DNA of 64,000 nt, from assembly GCF_003258595.1 (NCBI RefSeq), contig NZ_QHHQ01000001.1, positions 62,001-126,000 on the forward strand, written 5' to 3'. Below the pieces are notes generated by a model, which was not told where the DNA came from, made no database searches, and was given only the letters and a program-made list of their open reading frames with translations. Shown here piece after piece: positions 21,785 to 30,402 of the stretch. Source of the stretch: Acuticoccus sediminis (GTDB lineage: Bacteria; Pseudomonadota; Alphaproteobacteria; Rhizobiales; Amorphaceae). A program made the position numbers and the translations under genes. Each line of letters opens with the position of its first letter. Positions within the stretch are counted from its first letter, which is position 1.

Positions 21785-22806
21785 GACGAGGCTCCGAGAA
21801 AACCGGAGAGGAAGGCCGCGATATTGTCGGTCAGCGGTTCGGAGAGGTAGCCGCCCTCCTGGATGATGGCGGTCGGCAGCCCCGCCCTCCCCATGAGCTC
21901 GCCTGCGCGGCCGATCCCCTCGGTGGTGACGCTCATTCCGCCTAGCGGGTCGCTCGCATGGATGTCGAGTCCTAACGACAGCACGAGGCTGTCCGCGCCG
22001 AAGCGGGCGATGTGGCCGAGCGCCACGCGGATGGCACCGAGCCACGCCTCGTCGTCGGCGCCGACCGGCAGCGGGAGGTTGATGTTGGCCCCTTCCCCGG
22101 CGCCCGCCCCCGTCTCGTGGGCGTACCCCCAGAACCAGGGATAGAAGCTCGACGGGTCGGTGTGGATCGAGACGAACAGGATGTCGCCGCGGTCGTAGGT
22201 GATCGCCTGCGTGCCGTTGCCGTGGTGGACGTCGATGTCGAGGATCGCCGGGCGGGCGCCCCTTGCGATCATCACCTCCGCGGCGATGGCGGCGTTGTTG
22301 AGGAAGCAGTGCCCGCCGGCCACCTCCCGCGAGGCATGGTGCCCCGGCGGACGGGCCAGCGCATAGGCGGAGGCGCCGGTTGCCGCGACCTCGGCGGCGG
22401 CGACCGCGGCATCGGCGGCGCGGGCGACGGCGGGCCACGTGCCCGGGCCGATCGGCACGGCGAGGTCGCCGAGGTGCCACCCGGTGCGGCCGACGATACC
22501 CGTCGGGTAGGTCGGGCCGGGCAGGAGCGGGTGGGTGTTCGGGAGGACCTCCTCGCCGGCGCCCGGAAGCTTCGACCAGGCGGCGTAGGCGGTCTCGAGG
22601 AACTCGAGGTAGCGGATCGAGTGGACCGTGGAGCGGGTGCCGGCCGGGGCGGCGGGCGGCTCCTCGGCCTTGAGGTCGAGGCGGGCGAGACCGGCGAGCA
22701 GACGCTCGGCACGTTCGGCGCGTTCCTCGTTCTGCGCGATTCGACCGCGCAGCATGAATGTCTTCGGAGCGTGTTGCGCGGTCTCGGCCGCGTAGAAAGT
22801 GCGCAT
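21781..22806 (-). CDS. Histone deacetylase family protein, acetylpolyamine amidohydrolase-like
   Basis: A 341-residue zinc deacetylase. ALARPPGHHASREVAGGHCFLNNAA carries the tandem catalytic His and reads like class II HDAC/APAH in part. Zinc ligands are Asp and His in LDIDVHHGNGTQ and Asp in LSLGLDIHASDP, and IIQEGGYL holds the glycine loop. The insert TGIVGRTGWHLGDLAVPIGPGTW resembles Mycoplana acetylpolyamine amidohydrolase, so acetylated polyamines are likely substrates (family inference). It is the first gene of a tightly overlapping run with pyrK, which is an unexpected partnership. Confidence 0.9.
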   Translation of the reverse strand: MRTFYAAETAQHAPKTFMLRGRIAQNEERAERAERLLAGLARLDLKAEEPPAAPAGTRSTVHSIRYLEFLETAYAAWSKLPGAGEEVLPNTHPLLPGPTYPTGIVGRTGWHLGDLAVPIGPGTWPAVARAADAAVAAAEVAATGASAYALARPPGHHASREVAGGHCFLNNAAIAAEVMIARGARPAILDIDVHHGNGTQAITYDRGDILFVSIHTDPSSFYPWFWGYAHETGAGAGEGANINLPLPVGADDEAWLGAIRVALGHIARFGADSLVLSLGLDIHASDPLGGMSVTTEGIGRAGELMGRAGLPTAIIQEGGYLSEPLTDNIAAFLSGFLGASS

Positions 22807-22935
22807 GAGATTTCCAAGCCGGGGCTGGACGAAAGGCCGCGTCGTCGCGCCACCTGCGCCATCATCCCCGACTGGCCGCGCTCAGGCAAGGTTGCGCGGC
22901 TCTCTTACCACCACTCCAGCGCCCGTCCGCCGGCT

Positions 22936-24018
22936 TCAGACCTTGAAGCGCAGCGCCCACCCGGTGCCGACATTCTGCTCCACGGCCTCCAGCGTGCCGC
23001 CGAGTTGCATGACGAGCGCGCGAACGATCCCCCCGCCCGAGCCGTGGCTGCCGCGCGTCTCCGCCTTGGCCCCCTCCTTGCCGACGCCGTTGTCGCGCAC
23101 GGTGAGCTCGCGCGTGCCGTCCGGGAGCGTGTGCAGCGAGACGCGGACCTCGCCCGCGCGCCCGTCCGGGAAGCCGTGCTTCAGCGCGTTGGTGAGCAGC
23201 TCGTTGGTGACGAGGGCGATGGGCGAGCCGATCGCGACCGGCACCTCCACCGCCTCGAGCTGGCAGGAGATGGAGACGCCCTCCGGCGCCAGCGCATCGT
23301 CGAGCCCCTCGCAGACGCGGCGCACGAGGTCGTCGGCCCGCAGCGAAGAGGTCTCGCGGTGGGCGTCGAGCACGTCGTGCATGGCGGCGATCGACATCAG
23401 CCGGCGCTCGAAGCCCGATATCTCCTCGTCCGCCCCCTCGTCGTGGACGTTGCGGCGCGCGGTGCGCACCAGCGACATGAGCAGCGCCAGGTTGTTCTTC
23501 ACGCGGTGGATCAGCTCGCGCTGCGCGTCCACCTCACCGCCCTCGGAATCCGGCGGCGGATGGCTGCGCGCCGAGAGTTCGAGCGCCGGCGCGGCGGACG
23601 CGAACGCATCGCTGGTGACGAGCAGATAGCGCGAGGGCAGTACCGGGGGCCGCGCGACGAGGATCGGACGCGCCCGGAGCGTGACGGCGGCGCCCTCCTT
23701 CCCGTCCTTCGGCGTCAGCGAGAAGCTCCGCCATTCGGTGGCGGCCGCGGCGGCGGCGAGGGTGAGGCGGACGTCCTCGGCATCCTCGGCCCACAGCTCC
23801 GCGAACGGCGCGTCGAGCGCGGCCTGGCCGAAGGTCAGGCGCGCACTCTCGTTGGCGTAGGCGATGTCACCCTCGGCGCTGAGGACGAGGACCCCGAGGT
23901 CGATCTCCCGCAGGATGTCGGAGGCGATGTCGGCCACGGCGGCGCCGTTCCGGCGCGGAGCCGGCCGGGCGAACAGCGGCGCCTCGTGGGCGTAGGGGAG
24001 ATGGGCCACCCCGGTCAC
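22936..24018 (-). CDS. PAS-domain sensor histidine kinase, HisKA_2 type
   Basis: A 360-residue cytoplasmic kinase without membrane segments. Residues about 25-130 look like a PAS domain (ILREIDLGVLVLSAEGDIAYAN). The dimerisation helix has ELIHRVKNNLALLMSLV with the phospho-accepting His, and the ATPase part has VTNELLTNALKHGFPDG and DNGVG. This H-box is typical of HisKA_2/HWE-related kinases used in general stress response and light signalling in alphaproteobacteria. I chose a GTG at 24018 after GGGGGA; the frame upstream does not look coding. No response regulator is adjacent. It lies 129 bp upstream of the deacetylase gene in the same direction. Confidence 0.88.
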   Translation of the reverse strand: MTGVAHLPYAHEAPLFARPAPRRNGAAVADIASDILREIDLGVLVLSAEGDIAYANESARLTFGQAALDAPFAELWAEDAEDVRLTLAAAAAATEWRSFSLTPKDGKEGAAVTLRARPILVARPPVLPSRYLLVTSDAFASAAPALELSARSHPPPDSEGGEVDAQRELIHRVKNNLALLMSLVRTARRNVHDEGADEEISGFERRLMSIAAMHDVLDAHRETSSLRADDLVRRVCEGLDDALAPEGVSISCQLEAVEVPVAIGSPIALVTNELLTNALKHGFPDGRAGEVRVSLHTLPDGTRELTVRDNGVGKEGAKAETRGSHGSGGGIVRALVMQLGGTLEAVEQNVGTGWALRFKV

Positions 24019-24379
24019 GAGACGTCCCCCCGGGCGGTGCGGCGGCCGATCACGTCGCGGCCGAAGCCCGTGACAGATGGGCGCAGTGCGCTTCCGGAGC
24101 GCATTTCGGAGCGAAGACGGTACTTTGCGGACATGATACGCTGCCCTAAACACGACGCGTTCCGAAACCGGCGCGACACGAACTCAGACACAACACCCTC
24201 GCGCCCGACGCGGACTTGAGGACCCTCACGACCGACATTCACGCCGGTCGCCGACGTGTCTATCAAAAGGGGCTGGCGCGTGGCTGAGGCCGGACGGAAC
24301 CGTCCTCGACCGTGCGCCCGATCGAGACGGTGAGGCTCCGCGACCCCCGGCGCGGCATTGAAGCGGTACGGAGTTGTCT
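24019..24379. other. Divergent intergenic region, 361 bp
   Basis: Lies between the histidine kinase and the DUF3299 gene and must carry both promoters. A small palindrome near 24089-24103 (GCGCTTCCGGAGCGC) is the only structure seen; no recognised operator. Confidence 0.4.
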
Positions 24380-25093
24380 ATGGTCGGGATCGCTGTTCGA
24401 GGCGCCGTCGTGGCGGCCATCGCGGTCTTCATCGTCGTCGGAGCGATCTACATCCGCACCAAGGGCGAGACGGTCCCGCCGCTCCTCGACGCCGACGGCA
24501 ACGTCATCGAGAACTCCGGGGACTACACCCAGGTGCCCGGCTTCTTCGACAACGCCGGCCCGCACCAGCTCGTGCGCTACGACCTCCCCGTGCCCAAGAC
24601 GACGCCGCCGCTGGCGGACGGGGTCGATTCGCTCTCCTTCGTCGACCTCTGGGCGCCGGGCGAGTTCAAGCTGAACGTCCCGCCGGACCAGCGTCTCGGC
24701 ACGCCGTCGAAGGATTCCTTCGACAGCGGCGTGACGGCCGAGGACATGATGAACTTCTTCCTCGACATGTCGGACATGCGCTCGATGCAGGCGATGACCG
24801 GCAGCGTCCGCCGGGAGCTCGACGGCAAGCGGGTGCGCATCGCCGGCTTCGCCAGCCCGGTCGGCTTCGAGGAGGAGGAGCGTCAGTTCCTGCTGGTGCC
24901 CGAGCTCGGCGCGTGTGTCCACGTCCCGCCGCCCCCGCCGAACCAGATCGTCTACGTCGACAGCAAGGAGCTGGCGCCGGAGATCGGCGACATGGTGTGG
25001 GTCACCGGCACGCTGCGCGCCGACCCGGTCGCCACGATCCTCGCCGACGTCGGCTACCGCCTCGAGGACGTTACCGTCGAGCCCTATCGCTGA
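24380..25093 (+). CDS. DUF3299 domain protein, membrane-anchored
   Basis: A 237-residue protein with one N-terminal membrane segment (AVVAAIAVFIVVGAIYI) and the remainder predicted outside. The C-terminal half carries the DUF3299 pattern RIAGFASPVGFEEEERQFLLVP, then CVHVPPPPPNQIVYV in part. Proteins of this type are exported or lipoproteins with no established function, sometimes linked to metal handling. I prefer the ATG at 24380 because GGAG lies 6 bases upstream; the in-frame TTG at 24374 has no spacing to it. It is followed 94 bp later by a monooxygenase-like gene. Confidence 0.82.
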   Translation: MVGIAVRGAVVAAIAVFIVVGAIYIRTKGETVPPLLDADGNVIENSGDYTQVPGFFDNAGPHQLVRYDLPVPKTTPPLADGVDSLSFVDLWAPGEFKLNVPPDQRLGTPSKDSFDSGVTAEDMMNFFLDMSDMRSMQAMTGSVRRELDGKRVRIAGFASPVGFEEEERQFLLVPELGACVHVPPPPPNQIVYVDSKELAPEIGDMVWVTGTLRADPVATILADVGYRLEDVTVEPYR

Positions 25094-25187
25094 CCCTGTC
25101 CGGGAGCTCGCACCCGCCCGCCCTCTGTTGACTTCACCGCGCGTTTCCTTGCCGTTTGCCGGCAACAACGATCAGAGGAAACGTCCC

Positions 25188-25472
25188 ATGGTGAAGGTCA
25201 TCGCCGTCCTGACGGCACAAGAGGGCCATGAAGAGAAGCTGTTCGAGGCCCTCAAGTCCGTGATCGAGCCGACGCGGGCCGAGCCGGGCTGCTTCCACTA
25301 CGACCTATACCGCGACCCCAAGACGCCGACGCGGTTCGTGTTCGACGAGGCCTGGGAGAGCGCCGAGCACCTCGCCGCGCACGCCCGGTCGGCGCACCTG
25401 ACGGCGATGCGCGAGGCGACGAAGGACATCCTCGCCTCACGCGAGGTCTTCGTTCTGGACCGCGCCAGCTAA
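25188..25472 (+). CDS. Putative quinol monooxygenase (ABM/YgiN-like)
   Basis: A 94-residue dimeric ferredoxin-fold protein of the antibiotic-biosynthesis monooxygenase family. Signature parts are KVIAVLTAQEGHEEKLFEAL, EPGCFHYDLYRDP and FVFDEAWESAEHLAAHARSAHL in part. YgiN-type members act on quinols without metal cofactors, though many homologues are uncharacterised. The ATG is preceded by AGAGGAAA. It is short and compact, so the gene call is firm while the substrate is unknown. Confidence 0.88.
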   Translation: MVKVIAVLTAQEGHEEKLFEALKSVIEPTRAEPGCFHYDLYRDPKTPTRFVFDEAWESAEHLAAHARSAHLTAMREATKDILASREVFVLDRAS

Positions 25473-25542
25473 GCCGGCCGTCGACAGAGGGGCCGCGATG
25501 GTGTCAGCTTCCGGCCTGCCCCGATGAGCGACCGGATCTGAC

Positions 25543-26679
25543 ATGGACGTCAACACGCTTCCCCTCTGTTCCGACACGATGCTGGAGGGGTTGCGCCCCT
25601 GGATCGAGTGCGAAAGCCCCACCTACGACCCGGTCTCCGTGTCGCGGATGGTGGGGATCGCCTGCGACCGGCTGCGCGCCCTCGGCGCCCGGGTGGAGCA
25701 CATTCCCGGGCCGCCGGGGCTCGGCGACTGCGCGCGGGCGGTGTTCCCGCACCCGCGTCCCGAAGCGCCGGGCGTCCTGGTGATGGCCCATCTCGACACG
25801 GTGCACCCCATCGGCACGCTGGAGAAGCTGCCCTTCCGCCGCAAGGGCGACTTCGCCACCGGTCCCGGCCTCTGCGACATGAAGGGCGGGACCTACGCGG
25901 CCTTCGAGGCGGCGCGCGCGCTCGCCGAGGTGGGCCACGAGACGCCGCTGCCGATCCACGTGCTGCTCACCTCGGACGAGGAGATCGGCACGCCCGGCAC
26001 CCGCGCCCTGATCGAGGCGGAGGCGAGGAAGCACAAGTACGTCCTCGTCCCCGAGCCCGGCCTGATGGGCCGGTCGAGCGTCGTCACGGGCCGCTATGCC
26101 ATCGCCCGCTACCACCTGACCGCGCACGGCGTCGCGAGCCATGCCGGGATCCGCCTCAGCAAGGGCCGCTCGGCGATCCGCGAGATGGCGGCACGCATCC
26201 TCGAGATCGAGGCGATGACGGACGAGGACTGCACCTACTCGGTCGGCGTCGTCCACGGCGGCAAGTGGGTGAACTGCGTTTCGACCGTGTGCCGCGGCGA
26301 GGCGCTGTCGATGGCCAAGCGCCAGGACGACCTCGACCGCGGCGTCGCGCGCATGCTGGGCCTCAACCAGCGCGACGAGGACGGCAGCGGCTTCGAGGTG
26401 GCGCTCAGCGTGGTGCGGCCGGTGTGGGAGCCGAACGCCGGCACGCTGGACCTCTACGAGCGCACCCGGCGCATCGCCGCCACCATGGGCGTCACCCTCG
26501 AGCATGGGAGCGCGGGCGGCGGCTCGGACGCCAACTTCACCGGCGCGCTGGGGATCCCCACCCTCGACGGCCTCGGCCTCGACGGCGAGCTCGTCCATAC
26601 GCTGCACGAGTATATCGAGGTGGAGAGCCTCGCATACCGCGCCCGCCTGATGGCGGGGCTGATGGCCGAGCTGTCGTGA
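25543..26679 (+). CDS. M20 family metallopeptidase (glutamate carboxypeptidase-like)
   Basis: A 378-residue dinuclear zinc hydrolase. Metal and catalytic residues appear in order: VLVMAHLDTVHP (His and Asp), GPGLCDMKGG (bridging Asp), LTSDEEIGTPG (catalytic Glu and ligand Glu), VPEPGL, and the late HTLHEYIE (His ligand). The dimerisation domain lies between about 175 and 290. It is closest in look to the CPG2 and ArgE/DapE branch, acting on N-acyl or glutamyl compounds. It lies 250 bp upstream of the RuBisCO-like gene on the same strand; a shared pathway is not evident. Confidence 0.9.
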   Translation: MDVNTLPLCSDTMLEGLRPWIECESPTYDPVSVSRMVGIACDRLRALGARVEHIPGPPGLGDCARAVFPHPRPEAPGVLVMAHLDTVHPIGTLEKLPFRRKGDFATGPGLCDMKGGTYAAFEAARALAEVGHETPLPIHVLLTSDEEIGTPGTRALIEAEARKHKYVLVPEPGLMGRSSVVTGRYAIARYHLTAHGVASHAGIRLSKGRSAIREMAARILEIEAMTDEDCTYSVGVVHGGKWVNCVSTVCRGEALSMAKRQDDLDRGVARMLGLNQRDEDGSGFEVALSVVRPVWEPNAGTLDLYERTRRIAATMGVTLEHGSAGGGSDANFTGALGIPTLDGLGLDGELVHTLHEYIEVESLAYRARLMAGLMAELS

Positions 26680-26929
26680 GGCGGCGTCGGAGCCCCGCGC
26701 GGGCGGACGATTGACGTCCGCCGCGGCGCCCGGCGGGCGGCATGTCGGCCGGGGCCTCGACGGCGGGCCGGTTTTCGGCGATTGAGCATGACGGCGCGGC
26801 GCCGGACCGTTCCGTCTCCGGGACGGCAGGCGCGCGCCCGGCCGGGGCGATACCGCCGGCGGCCGCTCGAGTGGCGAAGGACAACGGGCGCGGGCCATGG
26901 GCCGAACCGATCGCGCCCGAGGACGGGTG

Positions 26930-28189
26930 ATGACGGCGCGCATCGAAGCGGACTACCTGATCGAGACCGCCTACCCCCTCGAGGAGGCGGCACGTGCCCT
27001 TGCCCGCGAGCAGTCCTGCGGCGGTTTCGCGGCGCCGCTGCCGGGGCTCGGCGATCCGGCCGCCCGAGAGGCGCGCGCCGCCGCGCGGATCGAGGCGCTG
27101 GAGGACCTCGGGCCGGTCGACGGCCCGTCGCTGCCCCACGCCGGGCGCCGGCGGGATCCGCACCGCAGGGCGCACCTCACGCTCTCCTGGCCGCTGGACA
27201 ATGTCGGCGCCTCGCTCCCCAACCTGATGACGACGGTGGCGGGCAACCTCTTCGAACGCCCCGAATGCTCGGGCCTGAAGCTGACGGCGCTGCGCCTGCC
27301 GCGCGCGTTCGCCGCCGCCTACCCGGGACCGGCGTTCGGCGTGACGGGGACGCGGCGGCTCGCCGGCGTCGAGGGCCGGCCGCTGATCGGCGCGATCGTC
27401 AAGCCCTCGGTCGGCTACAGCCCGGCGGAGACGGCGGCGCTCGCCACGATCCTGTGCGATGCCGGCGTGGACTTCATCAAGGACGACGCGCTGCAGGCGG
27501 ACGGACCGGCCTGCCCGTTCGAGGAGCGGGTGCGCGCGGTGCTCGACGCCGTGGACGACCACGCCCAGCGCACGGGCAAGCGGGTGATGGTCGCCTTCAA
27601 CCTCACCGGCTCCGTCGACGAGATGCGTGCGCGCCACGACCTCGTGCTGGAGCTCGGCGGCACGTGCCTCATGGTCAGCCTGAACGCGGTGGGTCTCCCG
27701 GGGATGGAGGCGCTACGGCGGCACAGCCAGCTTCCGATCCACGGCGACCGCGCGGGCTGGGGGCTGTTCGACCGCCACCCGCTGCTCGGGATCTCGTTCC
27801 CGGCGTGGCAGGTGTTCTGGCGCCTGCTCGGCTGCGACCAGCTCCACGTCAACGGGTTCGGCAACGCCCTCGCCGAGCCGGACACCAGCGTCGTGCAGTC
27901 CGCGCGGGCGTGCGCGGCGCCGCTCTACCCGGAGAAGCCGCTGACGGCGATGCCGGTGCTGTCGGCCGGGCTGACCGCCCGCCAGGTGCCGGCGACCTGG
28001 GCCTCGCTCCAGTCGAAGGACCTCATCTACGCGGCCGGCGGCGGGATCATGACCCACCCGGACGGCCCCGGCGCCGGGGTGAGCGCGCTGCGGGAGGCGT
28101 GGGAGGCGGCCATCTCGGGCACGCCGCTCGCGGTCTACGCGCGCACGCGCCCCGCCCTCGCCGCAGCGATCGCGGCGGCGTCGCGGTAG
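26930..28189 (+). CDS. RuBisCO-like protein (form IV, OiaX/RLP-like)
   Basis: A 419-residue RuBisCO large-chain homologue. It keeps TVAGNLFE near residue 105, GAIVKPSVGYSPAE (Lys at the RuBisCO 175 position), GVDFIKDDALQ with Lys184 at the carbamylation site, and PIHGDRAG. In RuBisCO the metal is held by the carbamylated Lys, Asp203 and Glu204; here the Glu position is Ala187. RLPs of this sort take part in apiose (OiaX) and thiol or sugar-phosphate metabolism rather than CO2 fixation. The ATG at 26930 follows GAGGA; an upstream in-frame ATG at 26897 lacks a clear ribosome-binding site. Confidence 0.88.
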   Translation: MTARIEADYLIETAYPLEEAARALAREQSCGGFAAPLPGLGDPAAREARAAARIEALEDLGPVDGPSLPHAGRRRDPHRRAHLTLSWPLDNVGASLPNLMTTVAGNLFERPECSGLKLTALRLPRAFAAAYPGPAFGVTGTRRLAGVEGRPLIGAIVKPSVGYSPAETAALATILCDAGVDFIKDDALQADGPACPFEERVRAVLDAVDDHAQRTGKRVMVAFNLTGSVDEMRARHDLVLELGGTCLMVSLNAVGLPGMEALRRHSQLPIHGDRAGWGLFDRHPLLGISFPAWQVFWRLLGCDQLHVNGFGNALAEPDTSVVQSARACAAPLYPEKPLTAMPVLSAGLTARQVPATWASLQSKDLIYAAGGGIMTHPDGPGAGVSALREAWEAAISGTPLAVYARTRPALAAAIAAASR

Positions 28190-28256
28190 GGGCGTTCGCC
28201 GGCTCCCGACGCCGTTCGCGACGACGAGCGCGGCAACACGGGCTTTCGGGAACGGC

Positions 28257-28940
28257 TCAGCGCGACGTCGCCGTAAGCGTGGCGTCGGAGGCGTCCGGAT
28301 GCTCGTCGCTGTCGGCGACTTCGACGGGCTCGTTCTCGTCCTGGCCGGCGACGACGCAGAGGATACGGGCCGTCCGGTCGGTGGCGGAGGCGTAGTGATG
28401 GGCGCGGCGGCTGTCGAGATAGACGCTGTCGCCGGTGTGCAGTGTGATGGGGTCGGCGTCCTCGAGGTCGACCCGGACGGTGCCCTTCAGGACGAGCACG
28501 AATTCCTCGCCCGTGTGGCCGACGAGGCGGGGGAGCTCGCCCTTGCGCGACGGCTTCAGCGTGGCGAAGGTCGGCGTCATGCGCTTCTCCGCCACCTGGG
28601 CGAAGAGCACCTCGTGGAGTGCGTCGCCGACCATCCGGTAGCCGACCTCGCCCCGGCGGCTGACGGCGACTTCGCCTTCCTTCAACCGGGGCTCGTTCGA
28701 CTCGATCAGGTCCGTCACATCGACGTTGAGGCCTTTGGCGAGTTTGTGGAAGACATCGTAGGTCGGCGTCATTCGGCCGCGTTCGATCTTCGAGATCGTC
28801 GAGATGGCAAGCCCTGATCGCTCGGCAACCTGCTGAATCGTCAGGCCTTTCGCCTTCCGGACCGTTTTCGCGCGCGCGGCGAGCGATGCGCTTGCCCCGT
28901 CCATTGTGTCCAATGTCTCGTCGATCACAACGTCACTCAT
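28257..28940 (-). CDS. XRE-family regulator with C-terminal cupin domain
   Basis: A 227-residue two-domain regulator. Residues about 20-80 form the helix-turn-helix (GLTIQQVAERSGLAISTIS). The C-terminal cupin (about 120-205) reads GHTGEEFVLVLKGTVRVDLE and LHTGDSVYLDSRRAHHY. Such proteins sense small metabolites and often control adjacent catabolic genes. Starts are uncertain: ATG at 28940 gives the fullest domain, ATG at 28904 is possible, and neither has a strong ribosome-binding site. It is convergent with the RuBisCO-like gene and divergent from the BKACE gene, which is its best candidate target. Confidence 0.85.
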   Translation of the reverse strand: MSDVVIDETLDTMDGASASLAARAKTVRKAKGLTIQQVAERSGLAISTISKIERGRMTPTYDVFHKLAKGLNVDVTDLIESNEPRLKEGEVAVSRRGEVGYRMVGDALHEVLFAQVAEKRMTPTFATLKPSRKGELPRLVGHTGEEFVLVLKGTVRVDLEDADPITLHTGDSVYLDSRRAHHYASATDRTARILCVVAGQDENEPVEVADSDEHPDASDATLTATSR

Positions 28941-29347
28941 CAGACTGATAATAGACACACCATACAACACATACAATTACTCGGCTCTACGGCACCAGGA
29001 AAATTCCAGATAAACATACATTAACGGACAAATATTAGCCTTTCGATAATCGCACTCCTCCTTTCGAATAAGCCCGCATCCACCAACAGGTTGCACAGTC
29101 ACCTTGCGGCAGTTTCACGGCGCATGCATCGAAGCCTGTCCGAATGTTAACATTCGAGATCTCGAAAATTTGATGCTGATCATTGTCTTTTTACCCGCGG
29201 ATGAATAGTGGAGCGCGACGCCCAGCCGCATTCTTGCCGCAGTTCGGTGGGCGCCGGGCGTGATGCGATTTTCGCCGATTGCCCCTTCGGATGGGATCGC
29301 ATCGGCAGTAAGAGCGGGCAACGACGAACGATAAGAGGACCTGCACC
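28941..29347. promoter_or_regulatory. Divergent control region between XRE-cupin regulator and BKACE gene
   Basis: 407 bp, noticeably A+T-rich compared with the coding DNA on both sides, with no gene. It holds adjacent palindromes (separate entry) and must contain the promoters of both divergent genes. Confidence 0.55.
29145..29166. promoter_or_regulatory. Adjacent palindromes, candidate operator
   Basis: TGTTAACA at 29145-29152 is followed immediately by TTCGAGATCTCGAA at 29153-29166; both are perfect palindromes. They lie 182 bp upstream of the BKACE start. The 14-bp size suits a dimeric helix-turn-helix protein such as the adjacent XRE-cupin regulator (inference). Confidence 0.4.
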
Positions 29348-30184
29348 ATGGCCAAGCCCGTCATCATCTGCGTGGCGATTACCGGCAGCCTGCCCAAGAA
29401 GGTGGACAATCCCGCGGTGCCGATCAGCGTCTCGGAGCAGGTCGAAAGCACCCACGAGGCGTTCGAGGCCGGCGCCACCATCGTCCACGCCCACGTGCGC
29501 AACGACGACGAGTCGCCGACGTCCGACCCGGAGCGGTTCGGCCGCCTGAAGGAGGGCCTCGCCGCGCACTGCCCCGGCATGATCGTGCAGTTCTCGACCG
29601 GCGGCCGGTCCGGTGCGGGCAAGACGCGTGGCGGGATGCTGCCGCTGCGGCCCGACATGGCCTCGCTCTCGGTCGGCTCCAACAACTTCCCGACCCGCGT
29701 CTACGAGAACCCGCCCGACCTCGTCGAGTGGCTCGCCGCGGAGATGGTCACCTACGACATCAAGCCGGAAATCGAAGCCTTCGACCTCAGCCACATCTTC
29801 AAGGCCAAGGAGATGTTCGACAGGGGGCAGATCGCCAAGACGCCCTACGTCCAGTTCGTGATGGGCGTGAAGAACGCGATGCCGGTCGACCGCGAGGTGT
29901 TCGACTTCTACGTCAGGACGGTCCACCGCTTCTTCGGCGAGGACGCGCCCTGGTGCGCCGCCGGTATCGGCGCCAACCAGATCGTACTCAACGAGTGGGC
30001 GATCTCCTCCGGCGGCCACGCGCGCACCGGGATGGAGGACAACATCCGCCTCGACCGCGAGACGCTGGCGCCCTCGAATGCGGCGCTGGTGAAGCGCGCC
30101 GTCGACCTCGCCGAGCGCTACGAGCGCCCCATCGCCTCCTGGCAGGAGGCCCGCGCGCTGCTCGGCTTGCGCGCGGCGGCCTGA
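29348..30184 (+). CDS. Beta-keto acid cleavage enzyme (BKACE, DUF849)
   Basis: A 278-residue zinc-dependent TIM barrel enzyme. The zinc pair His47 and His49 sits in TIVHAHVRND, followed by FSTGGRSG, IKPEIEAFD with the conserved Glu, and late GGHARTGMEDNI. BKACE enzymes condense a beta-keto acid with acetyl-CoA to release acetoacetate and a new acyl-CoA; the founding member is 3-keto-5-aminohexanoate cleavage enzyme, but substrates vary widely. The ATG is preceded by AGAGGA. The acyl-CoA transferase or dehydrogenase partners that usually reveal the substrate are not beside it. Confidence 0.92.
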   Translation: MAKPVIICVAITGSLPKKVDNPAVPISVSEQVESTHEAFEAGATIVHAHVRNDDESPTSDPERFGRLKEGLAAHCPGMIVQFSTGGRSGAGKTRGGMLPLRPDMASLSVGSNNFPTRVYENPPDLVEWLAAEMVTYDIKPEIEAFDLSHIFKAKEMFDRGQIAKTPYVQFVMGVKNAMPVDREVFDFYVRTVHRFFGEDAPWCAAGIGANQIVLNEWAISSGGHARTGMEDNIRLDRETLAPSNAALVKRAVDLAERYERPIASWQEARALLGLRAAA

Positions 30185-30260
30185 CCGGGCGGACCGGCCG
30201 CGCCCTCCCCGCTGCGGGCCTCGCACCGCTGCGCAAGGCGGGCCGCCACCAAAAGGAAAG

Positions 30261-30288
30261 GCCCCGACGCCACACCGGGCGCCGGGGC
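30261..30288 (-). terminator. Hairpin between convergent BKACE and bcsN genes
   Basis: An 11-bp stem with one A-C mismatch, 30261-30271 against 30278-30288, loop of 6. An A-rich stretch to its left becomes T-rich on the minus strand, so it best fits termination of the bcsN transcript; it may serve both. Confidence 0.6.
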
Positions 30289-30402
30289 AAGTTGAGGCAG
30301 TGGATGCCGGTCGCAGCGCGCCCTCGGGGCGCCGCGACCGTCGGTGGTGCAGCCCATGAAAGGGCTGGTGTTGCCGCGCGGCCGGAGCCGGCGCGGCGAA
30401 CC

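Noticed and set aside
24019-24153. Upstream extension of the histidine kinase
   Set aside because: The frame is open but basic and without PAS or membrane features, and a good ribosome-binding site sits at the GTG 24018.
26930-28189. Carbon-fixing RuBisCO large subunit
   Set aside because: Too short, lacks several active-site residues including the metal Glu, and there is no small subunit or phosphoribulokinase gene.
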